DNA from: Asparagopsis taxiformis
Taxonomy: Eukaryota; Rhodophyta; Florideophyceae; Bonnemaisoniales; Bonnemaisoniaceae
Direction: 5' to 3'
DNA length: 64,000 nucleotides
Assembly (NCBI GenBank): GCA_030407315.1
Contig: JALQPE010000933.1
Location: 1-64,000, forward strand
The translations under genes and the position numbers were made by a program. Positions 9,917 through 19,318 of the stretch are shown piece by piece. The notes under the pieces are model-generated. The model was not told the DNA's origin. It saw nothing but the letters and a program-made list of their open reading frames with translations, and ran no database searches. Positions within the stretch are counted from its first letter, which is position 1. The number at the start of each line of letters is the position of its first letter.

Positions 9917-12900
9917 ATGGCTAGACCGAGAAAGTCTAGGAATGGCCCGAGGCTCTGTTTCAACTATGTAGCCCCTGTCCGCAATCGGACTAGACGCTCG
10001 ACATCCAGAACAGTCTCAAATCCTTTTGCCGTTCAGGAAATGGACTGCAATACACCAGAGACCCATCATCCTCGCCCGGCAACAGAGTATGGTAGCACTT
10101 CGAACCCTCCCCATGCTCCCATAGCTACCAATTCCCAGACCCCATATCCAGATCCAGTCCTCCCTTCCTCGTCTTCACAGGATATCTTCAGACCTGGGAG
10201 CAATTCTGTGGATACCACCCTCCCTTTGACGTACGCCAATAGTGGGCAGCAGAACAATATACTCAAGTATACTTCTGGAACAATTGTTCCAGAAGTTCAA
10301 AAAGCTTGTGTTACTCCTAGCGACGATGATATTGTACTATCCTCCGGCAGAGACCCCGTCACTTCTGCTGCGACAGTTCCTAAACTGTGCCATCCCGCTG
10401 CTTCCGACCATCATGAGAACGTCAGCGCAACAAACGACTCCGATTCGGATGACAACGACCTGTTTCTACAGGAGGAGGCAGAAGCGAAGCTCCTAATCTC
10501 TTCTCCCTTTATCATGAACACGTCCAATCCAGACAAAGCTCGCAATTACATGACAGAATGGACAACGTTGTACGCTGTCGCCAAACTGACAGGGTCGACG
10601 AAATGCACCGCAGCAAACCTTCAGGAAGATCGCGTGTTGTTCGATTTCGCTAGACAAGGTTCCACGAACAAACACGTTCAGCGAAGTCTACCCCATTATT
10701 CGACAATTATGCGGAAGGTAAGACCGTGGCTGTTCTTCAACGCATGGTTACGTTCGGAAACCGTATACTTCCCTGTAAACGCAGAGCGTAGTGCAGCTCG
10801 TGTTGCCTCTTCTGCAATTCTACGAAGAAGCAAGGTCGAACAAAACAAAGCTAGTCAATCAGCACCTGTACTTATCGTTCCACCAAGCGAATATGCACGA
10901 GCAGACATTACTGCACCACATATATTCGACCTTGCGTGGCGTGATAACACACAATTGGATGCTTCTGACTCGGATGACATACTAAGTTTACATGGTAACG
11001 TGTGCAAGTCGAAGCTAGGAAAATTCAGAGAGTACTCCTTGAAAGGACAAAACTACACGATGAGGGCGGAGGCGGTAAAAGACGGCTTTCTCGTTTCTCC
11101 TTTCGGTGGTAGTATTGTGGAACTGCATGTCACATCAGGGCAGCACGCCTCTTCTCTAGATCCTACTCTCAGTTCCCTTTTCCAACATGAATCACTATCT
11201 TCCAGCCATGAGTAGTTCAAAGCTATCACATCTTCTTTATGGATAAATTCCGGTGCCACATTTCATAGTAGGCTTTCGGTCTCCCCGCATTCATATGGGT
11301 CCGCCTTCATCCTTCAGAAAGAGTCGTTCCGGGAATATGCTCGGCCGGGTGATCACCTGACAGTTTTATCACCCAGTCCTGAGTGTAACCCTACTCAAAA
11401 TTGTGGTATACAGTTCTTCATTGGGCTTGTCGTCAGCTCTCCCGGACCGCCAGGCCCATCACAAAAACTGCTCTTTCTCGTCAACTCTGAAGGGCATTAC
11501 AAAGTTGTCGGCGGAACTCGTGCAATCAATAATGTCAAGTTATTGAAACCAGGCACGAGCCCCAGCCCCTTTCATCCTACACATCTCCGTGGGGTTCTCA
11601 GCTGCGGTACCACATACTACGTCTATCCATTTCTTTTATACTGCGATGACTTCAATGAAGCCTCTGGTAAGAAAGGGAGTGCTGGAGGATGCTATATGCT
11701 CCCAATGGGTCTTCCGCTGGACTGTCGCCGGAACAGTTCTGCTGTGCGCGTTATCGGTGTCACAGGTCCTGGTGTTAGTACAAACCATATCCTTCGACAT
11801 ATCTCTAGAGACATTATTCAAGGATATACGTCGGGGTTTCGTGATGTCGATCCAGACGGCAATGAATATCTAATTTTCCTGGACTTTATTGGTTTCGTAT
11901 CGGATTATCCTGCCTGTTCTCATGTGCTGGATGTCATGGGGCACAACGCAGACTGCCCATGCCATTTGTGTTTCTTTGTAAGAGGGGGGAAATATGGGAA
12001 GAACTCGCAGTTTGGCTACGACACCCGTTTACATTCGAGCTCTGATACACACTTTCGCACATCCGAGCGAACAGCTGCTGTTCAGTCATCGGAAAGTTCT
12101 GCAAACATCTTGAAGTATCTGGGTTTGAGAACAGTGCAAAATATCACAGACACTCCATTGCATCTCATTGAAAGACTACTTCATGGAGCTAGGTCCAAAG
12201 GGCTGGTTCCAACCGGGACACCACTCGGAAACGATGGTCTACGAATCCCTGTCGTGCCTGCTATTCTGGACCCATACCGTTCGACGTTTGTTGGAATTGA
12301 CCATCTCCTCCATGGACTGGCAAAGGATGCTCTGGACAATGCTTTTTCAAGCTTGCCTAATGATGGTGTGAGAAGGCTGGCCGACAGGTTCATGGTGGAT
12401 GCCCTCCGTGTATTGGGCCTCGCAAATCAGAACAGGATATATAACTTCAACGCAGGTGAAACTCATACAATGGGAATCTCGGACAGATTTGCAGTTCTCC
12501 TCGTCGCCGAACACTGCTTCAGGTCTTCTCTGAAATTCCAATCGCAGACTACAAGGTCATCCGAAGGTAGCGGTTCAAGGTCACTCCAGGCTTCTGAAGA
12601 GCAACGCCATCTGTCCCTAGAACTTGTTCGTCTCCTGTCCTCTATATCTGCAGCTACATACTTCCTACCACGAAAAAATATCGACGGTTCTGAGGCAGTA
12701 AAGAGAGCTACAGGGAATTCTGCGCACAACGGTCTCCGTCGTCTGCAGCAGCTATCGAAAGAATATGCTACTCTAGTGGATGACCTGCTCAAGACTGTTC
12801 CTACCAGACAGCGGAGCACAGCGGTCTCGAAGAAACGGAAGATGCAGACAGAAGGTATAGTAACGAATGATAATGACCACATTGAGATGGAAAACAAGAC

Positions 12901-13972
12901 TGCTGGATTCCGGGCAAGGAAGATTCTTGACAATAAGCCAAACTTGCACCGTCTCATTGAGGCATTTGAACACACTGTTCCTTCTGCTCTGCTCGGACAC
13001 GCTCGCCAGGTAGCTGAGCTATCATTCGAAGCAACACATCAACAAATGAAACGAGGTCTAGAGCATTCCGGAGGTGCTGACAGACAGTTGGGTGCTATGT
13101 TAGCGGCACTCGGAAACTATTGGAAAGGAAGCCTCCATCTTGCTTTGAAAAGTTTCTCCAATTCTACTCCAGCATCTGTGGAGAGACAACGTTCTAAACG
13201 GTTTCTCCTTCGTGTTCTATTCGGACGGGAGCACTGTAAATCCATGGAGAACCTCCCGGCTAGTACGCTGCATGACCTCTGTCAAGAACCCCTTCTCGAA
13301 CATTTGAATAGGTCTTCTTTACCATTCTTCTCTTCTCCATATTCATATTACTCGTGGACAGGAGTTCCCTCTTCATTACCACAGCAGGATTTTTCCTGTG
13401 GGCAGAATTCGGATGCAGTCATGCTTCGTGGAAAACCATGCAAGGGAGCACGTCTCAGTTCTGCCCACCCTGCCTGTGCAGCTTCGCCCTCTGCTGCGTC
13501 TCGGGACTTTTCAAAGCCACAAGAAATAGCTTCTGGCTGTGTAGTACAAGCTTGCTACTCAGCTTCCCCGTCTTCTAGAATTCTACAGAAGACCTGTTCG
13601 CCTTCTTTTTGGGCTGTTACCACCGTGTTTGACCTGACTATTGATGGAAACATTGCTTCACCGGGAAACGTTTGCATACACGAATCTCACTACGAAAACC
13701 TGTCTCCACCACACGCTATTGTTCTTCCAGTTATCAAGCAGAAGTCCTCCCCCACTACGTTTGCTCCGAACACCGATTCCGGCTCCTGGTTTCTCCCTCT
13801 CACTTCAGGGGTTCGTAAGGTTGGTCTCCTCCACAATTGTAGCCCTTCATTATGTTCTGTGGAGCAAGGCACTTCGAATGGAGGAATTACGCATGGAGGT
13901 CCTTCGTTTATGGATAGTGGTTCCTTCTCTATATTTGCAAGAGAAGATGGATATCCGCCAAGGACTGCATAA
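9917..13972 (+). pseudogene. CACTA/TNP2-like transposase frame with one in-frame TAG
   Basis: One frame runs from ATG 9917 to the TAA at 13970 and is broken only by a TAG at 11213-11215. The N-terminal part starts A-R-P-R-K-S-R, an AT-hook-like basic patch, and is then S/T/P-rich with an acidic S-D-S-D-D-N-D stretch. The part after the stop holds a block near 11640-11990 with C-D-D-F-N-E-A-S-G-K, then I-x-G-F-V-S-D-Y-P-A-C, then D-x-M-G-H-N-A-D-C-P-C-H-L-C. This spacing resembles the RNase-H-like core of TNP2/Transposase_21 enzymes (DFPA ... GKxACPxC), which cut at transposon ends. A possible third acidic residue lies in E-L-S-F-E-A-T-H-Q-Q near 13020. The single stop with no other lesion points to recent inactivation (CAG to TAG), readthrough, or two proteins. 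The family assignment is by motif only. Confidence 0.5.
10271..10296. repeat. 26 bp perfect palindrome
   Basis: The arms ACTTCTGGAACAA and TTGTTCCAGAAGT meet without a spacer. The palindrome lies inside the N-terminal part of the transposase frame, so it could be a self-recognition site or chance. Confidence 0.85.
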
Positions 13973-14270
13973 TACTCTAGGGTCTAGTACATAAGCTTCT
14001 CTACCATATTACTTCCCGTAAACAAACTTCCTCATATTGTAGCCTTTCCGTCACATACATCCACCTTGACATTGGCCATACTTATGTCCCTTGTCCCAAA
14101 AACTGTCAGACACTATGTTATATTTTATGTAACCATCTCTAATTCCTCGTCTATACCCCATTCATGCTTCTTCCAGAGCTTATCCATTCCTTGAACTACC
14201 TCAAGCCTGAACCAGCTTCATCAGGGCGGGACGTACCACAATAAAATTAAAGGCAAATTAAGTTTTTTTA
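13973..14270. other. Downstream flank, nothing recognised
   Basis: AT-rich sequence after the transposase stop. A TIR matching the left flank was looked for and not seen. Confidence 0.3.
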
Positions 14271-14375
14271 CTGCAGTAAAAACTGATCTACCAAATGCAT
14301 CTTCCTAGATCACTTCTTACTGCAGTAAAAAGTGATCTACCAAATGCATCTTCCTAGATCACTTTTTACTGCAGT
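14271..14375. repeat. 49 bp tandem repeat of palindromic units
   Basis: CTGCAGTAAAAA begins at 14271, 14320 and 14369 (period 49). Within a unit TGCAGTAAAAAGTGATCTA is mirrored by TAGATCACTTTTTACTGCA, so each unit can fold back. It may mark a transposon end. Confidence 0.85.
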
Positions 14376-14463
14376 AACTAGTCATTTTTTCTAATTTTTC
14401 ATCATTGGCTCCTCAGCCTGCAATACACGTTTCCGCTCACAAGCGTGCAGCTGCACGCCAGCT

Positions 14464-14503
14464 GTAATGAAATAGAACACTACCTAGTGTTCTATTTCAT
14501 TAC
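14464..14503. repeat. 40 nt hairpin with perfect 19 bp arms
   Basis: GTAATGAAATAGAACACTA is followed by CC and its exact reverse complement. The arms are AT-rich and no T-run follows, so it is not a standard terminator. Confidence 0.9.
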
Positions 14504-14719
14504 GTATTCATGACGAGTCCATCTCGAGTCCATGACGTGTCCATGACGTGTTCATAGATCATCGATGATTTGTTTCTGATTTGTCAGTACGAAAAGCGCG
14601 CGCTTTCTCACTACGCAAGTGAAATACGCGACCTCTGGGCTCACTCTGCAGCAGTATTTAAGCCTTGCGTCACGCCGGGCAACATCGCCAGCACCTGTCG
14701 CTCGGAGCACACCACCTAC

Positions 14720-14790
14720 GCAGGATGGGGCGGCGGAGTGCAATCACATCCCTACGGATGTGATTGTGCCCCGCCGCCTCCATCCTACGA
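14720..14790. repeat. Long imperfect hairpin
   Basis: An arm from CAGGATGGGGCGGCGG to CAATCACATCC pairs, with small bulges, with GGATGTGATTG to CCGCCGCCTCCATCCT around a CTAC loop. The inner 11 bp pair perfectly. Confidence 0.7.
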
Positions 14791-14799
14791 TAAGGTTTT

Positions 14800-16320
14800 C
14801 CTGCTCATTTAGTCTTTTAGCCATTCCTCCCATTCTCTTTTTCTGCGGTTCTTCGTTGTTCTTCTGCTAACATACTTTTCTGCCTTTCCTACTTTCTGTT
14901 TCGTCGTTCTCCAGGGCTACTGTCATTACTACGTTTTCTCACTTCTAATCGAGCTTTTGGCATACCGTTTCCAGCACTAACCACTGTGTCATCCACTTCT
15001 TTCCATCTATGTGCCAGCAGAAGTTTCTGGGTTCTCTACAATCCGCTTACTCAAGCTCTGGCTCCACTATCAACGGTATGTTCTCTCGCTTCTAACCATA
15101 CTTCTAGCGTTGATGAAGTTACATTCCTAGCACGAACCATTGATTCATCTATTCTTTTCCTTCCAGGTGCCAACAGAAATTTCTGGCTTCCCCTCATCTC
15201 TCTTTTCATGCCTATATGTATTTGTAGTTACTTTATGTAGAGCTAGTGTTTTGCCGTTTAGTATCTGCCATGGTGGCATAGTTCATAGTTCCGTAGTGCA
15301 GTGTACAGATGATCTTCATGTCGTTAAACTTTTGGCGTTAGCTGCCCATTTACCTATTCCATATCCACTACACCATATCGTAAATCTTGCGTACCCGCTA
15401 CTGGCTGCAACCTAGTCTAATTCATTGTCCCTATGCCGATTTCCATTCTACCTAGATATCGTTTCAGTCAGACCTATCCGTCCTGCAGTTTCTCCGCAAA
15501 AGTGCGATGTGCCGCCCGTTCTACCTTTCAGTTTCTACCCAGAGCGCCCACCGGTGCAACTACTCTACCCAGTGGACATGGACCACGCCCACCCGACGGT
15601 ACAACTACTCTACCCAGTGAACATGGTCCACGCCAACCCGACGGTACAATCACTACATCCAGTGGAAGTGAACCGTACCCATTACAGTGCTCCACGGTGG
15701 AATAATACCAGTGTCACGAGCAGGTGTTATAATAGAATATATCCGGGCTTTACACAGTACTGTAGTTTGGAAACTAACCGCGCTTTGACTTGGGCCGCAC
15801 ATGCCCAGTCAATGGTCCCTTTCTAAATTATCGTTTGGCCAGTTCCACAAGTCAGCTTGGTCACGTCCCATGAGCAAAAAGTCACCTACTCTGGAATTAT
15901 TCCAATGAATACAATAATCATACTTTGGTCACCGTCCATTCAGCGAGTGCTGCTTACGCCTGGTTTCAGACACCGGACCGTCACGGTGTGCCCATTATAT
16001 TTTATAGTTTATTTCTACGAATCGCTCTGCACCTTCCACCACATATCGCAGTCACGGTGCACCCCATATCTAACTATACCCATATACAGTACTGGTTCCA
16101 TTCCAACAGTCCGTGCCTGCGTGACTTGGCCCGTTCTAGTCAACCCGCCGTCCTGCTCATATATGGACGTGGTTCATTTCCATCCCTACGTGTCCTTCCG
16201 TACATGGTTCAGCCATCACCTCACGGCCACACCATAGTTCTGCTTGGTTCCTGCCTACTGTAAAACAAAATCGCCGTGCTGGTCTCAGCCCATGATTTTT
16301 TACATTTTTTTCGATGGGCC
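14800..16320. other. Pyrimidine-rich intergenic DNA with a 45 bp repeat
   Basis: Plus-strand C/T-rich DNA. A 45 bp unit (starting GTGCAACTACTCTACCC) repeats at 15554, 15599 and 15644 in a frame open from 15425 to 15826, giving a 15-residue repeat V-Q-L-L-Y-P-V. I do not recognise a protein and the frame may be chance. Two copies of a short CTTTCC...GTGCCARCAGAARTTTCTGG block lie near 14998 and 15160. Confidence 0.3.
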
Positions 16321-18111
16321 TTATCCAAACGTTGGGGATGGGCGTTCCGCTAAAATATGGTGACTAGTTCTACTGTACAATACGGCATTTTCCATGGAAT
16401 ATTCTCTATTTTTGCTTATCCTGTGGAGGCCGTTCGACACGTCGTCGTCGTGAGCCCACGAGGCTCGTTCGTCATCGTGACTCGTTTCCACCTCGAGTGG
16501 TGTGTCGTCAGCGGGAGTCGTCACGTAGACTCCGCTGCGGCCATTACGCTGGCCATTTCGTTCGTTCGCCCACGGGCGGGGGTCACGTCGGTCATTACGA
16601 AAGTCGCCGCGGCGCCTGTCGAAGGGCCTCCCCCCGTCACGATTGGGGTTTCGGAGTATCGTAGGCGGCGTGCCGTACCTCCGCGGGGTCACGTTCCCTC
16701 GCTCATCAGGTCGTTCCTGGTTACGTTTGGCCATTCGTTGGCGGAAGTACTCAGCCTGACGTGGGTTGCTCTTCACGTGGAAGAGGTAGTACTTGTACGC
16801 GAAAAAGATCCGTTGATCTGGCGTCAGACGCGGACACGTAAACGTCGAGTGGCCATCTTCGCGGCATGACCAACACGATAGCGTCCAGTAATCATTCGGG
16901 ATTACGGAATGCGCCAATTGCGTCTGCTCGCTCGTGAGCTTCGGCACGTCCTCGCATGGACGGTTCAATCGAGCTTCGAGCTCGTCCAGCTTTTTGTTTG
17001 CCGTTTTCGTATCGTTGGGCGGCGGCTCGTTCGTGAAGAGGATTGCCTCTAAATTCTCGGCAACGTGATCCGCAGCGAGCGACACGTCGTCATCATCCCT
17101 CGCGGGGATATTCGAGTTACCATCGTGGTAACTGGGTTCGCTAGCCCGTTCATTACGTAAGTACGCGGACTCATCGTAGTCCGCGAACTTCCTCGACTCG
17201 TGGTCGGGAATAGCCAACGTAGGCTTCACCGGAAACCGCACTTTCGGTTTCGCGGCTGACGCGACAGCTGCCGTACGTGCACGGAAGGTCGTTCCTTCGG
17301 CCGTCGCCAATCGTCTCACAACGGTGAGGTCGTTCCTCTCCCGTTCGGGGAGTGACCGGAGTCGTTCCGTCACTGCTGCCCGAGTCGAGGGCAGCAAACC
17401 ACGTACGTAGTGGAGAACGAGGATTCGATCCGTAAACACGTAGTTGCACGCCCGCGTGGCAGTATCGAGTCTATCAGCGTACTGATTCTCGTCCTCGTTA
17501 GGACTCAGCGTGATCATCGTGACCTTTTCGTAGGCCTCCTGCAGCATGTCGTCTTGGAGGTATCGTTTCATCAACCCGTTGATTACGTGAGGCCACGAAA
17601 ACCTCTTCGTCGGATCAGTCGTGATCACGCCAGTCGTACACTGGGAATCGTAGAAACGTCGGGCGTCCCCTTCGAGGAAGAAGTGCAGCGCACGTACTGC
17701 CACTCCCTCCCACACTCCGAGTGTGCTGAACCCATCACGTATTTGGGCGAGGAATCCGAGCAACGTAATCGGATTCCGGCCGGAGAACGGCGTTAACGTA
17801 GGGAATAGTCCCTCCAGCTCACGTTTGAGCTTATGTACGCTTTGACTCTCGTTCACGTAGAGATGTTCACGTATATCGTTAAGTCGGTACATGCAGTACG
17901 ATACCACGTTCGCAAATGCGTCGAGCATTGTCGTGTGCTCTGCCAACGCGTGGCAAACGGGTCCGAGGGCGTTCCCTGGTAAGCGTACCGCGTCGGCACG
18001 TTCGTTTTCGTGGACTCGCGTGTCCGTCGTGCCGAACGTACCCAGCCACGGAATGTACGTCTCACGTGGCGGGGGAGCTCTCGTATCGAATTGCGCAGCT
18101 CGTGCTGCGTC
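16321..18111 (-). pseudogene. gag: Ty3/gypsy Gag, N-terminus cut by a copia LTR
   Basis: An uninterrupted minus-strand frame of about 595 codons. It holds a retrotransposon gag-type helical capsid region (W-E-G-V-A-V-R-A-L-H-F-F-L-E-G-D-A-R-R-F-Y-D-like block near 17660, L-x-R-Y near 17560) and a CCHC zinc knuckle C-W-S-C-R-E-D-G-H-S-T-F-T-C near 16850. The C-terminal third is R/N/D-rich, as in nucleocapsid regions that bind element RNA. The first codons abut the copia LTR at 18112, so the true start is missing. No protease or reverse transcriptase follows on the minus strand, so this is a fragment. The other gypsy piece in the window (57067-57507) points the opposite way. Confidence 0.75.
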
Positions 18112-18586
18112 TGTGAAAATCAAAATGGTCGCTTACCAGCGTTTACTAAAAATTGCGAGCTCACCAGATTATTTCTACTACTGGCGAGATGCGCCAACGG
18201 TGAGTCGGACAGACTGTTCTTGGTTTGTCCAGACAGTCTGTCGTTGCCATCACCACCTGCCAATCTGGTACACGTGTGATTTCTATCATGCCATCGCCAC
18301 GTGTACATATATCATAACATTTTTCCCAGTGCCAGGACCTCAACTCGTCCTAGCATTTCTAATTACTAATTTGAATTATGACAAACAAATTAAAACTTCT
18401 GAGGCTAGTTACTCCGTAATGGAGTGTCGTAGGAGCCCCGGAGAAGTTGCTACCCGACTAATTCGGTGACGCTGAATACGATGAGATAGGTTTCGGAGCG
18501 CTCAGAACACTCCTTCATAGAGAAATCGAGAGTCAAAGTTTTCTCACGGAATTAGGCCTTCGAGGCCTATTCGCAGTGATTCAACA
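18112..18586 (-). repeat. 3' LTR of copia A (475 bp)
   Basis: Begins TGTTGAATC and ends TTTTCACA on the minus strand. A polypurine tract (plus-strand CTCCCCCTCTTTGG, 18587-18600) abuts it, which identifies it as the 3' LTR. U3 carries paired CACGTG boxes and GACAG/CTGTC words. Confidence 0.9.
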
Positions 18587-18601
18587 CTCCCCCTCTTTGG
18601 C

Positions 18602-19179
18602 TTACTCGATTGATGACAGTGCTGACACACCCATAAGTTCTCGGAGCTTCATGAACTGAACGCGTTGCAGAGGCTTATTCAGCAGGTCGGCTATCATTTC
18701 AGATGTTGGGCAGTAGTCAATTGCAAACATCTCCTTCAGTAGACAATCTCGGACGAAATGATATTGAATGTCGATATGTTTGGTTCGAGTTCCCGATGCG
18801 TCATTCTTGGCCATCTTGATTGAGCCTTGGTTATCGACATTGATGAGAATCGGATCTGCGGAGCTCTTCCCGCTGCCGAAACCAACTATATTGCTGAGCC
18901 AAATAGCCTCCTTTACAGCAGAACTCAGGGCCATGTATTCAGCCTTGGAGGAAGACTGAGCTACACAGCTTTGCTTGCGAGACTTCCAGCTCACAGCTGC
19001 GTCAGCCATCATGAAGACGTAGCCGCTGGTAGATTTCCGATTTATTGTGCAGCCTCCCCAATCTGAGTCGCTAAATCCTACCGGTGATAGATCCTCTGAG
19101 GCCTTGTAAAGTACCCCAAAACCTTTAGTACCTGAAACATATCGTAGAACGCGCTTCACACCTACCGAGAGAGATTTGG
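18602..19179 (-). pseudogene. pol: Copia A pol, RNase H end
   Basis: The frame covers R-V-L-R-Y-V-S-G-T, S-D-S-D-W-G-G-C-T, the S-S-S-K-A-E-Y-M-A-L block, D-N-Q-G-S-I-K-M and H-I-D-I-Q-Y-H, the RNase H domain that degrades RNA in RNA:DNA hybrids. It breaks off at 19179 where the TIR transposon begins and resumes at 32126. The extra N-terminal residues of the open frame beyond 19179 are transposon TIR sequence. Confidence 0.85.
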
Positions 19180-19225
19180 AACACTGGTTTTTGTCTGTAC
19201 AGAACGTACTTTCGAAATCAGAATC
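19180..19225. repeat. Left terminal inverted repeat
   Basis: 46 bp. It matches the reverse complement of 32080-32125 with two mismatches. The 4 bp TTGG target duplication precedes it. Confidence 0.9.
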
Positions 19226-19318
19226 GGGTTTTTTCATAATGATTGAATAGGGGATATGACAAGTGTCATATTGATTGAAGCTATGTCAAGTTGATTGAAT
19301 TTTATTTTGTCTTAGTGG
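19226..19318. promoter_or_regulatory. Left subterminal TTGATTGAA repeats
   Basis: ATGATTGAA, ATTGATTGAA and GTTGATTGAA occur near 19238, 19273 and 19290. Their reverse complements occur near the right end (about 32037-32065). The position and inverted orientation suggest transposase-binding sites. Confidence 0.5.

Noticed and set aside
15425..15826. A gene with a 15-residue repeat
   Set aside because: The repeat is explained by a 45 bp DNA duplication, and the flanking sequence has no recognisable product.
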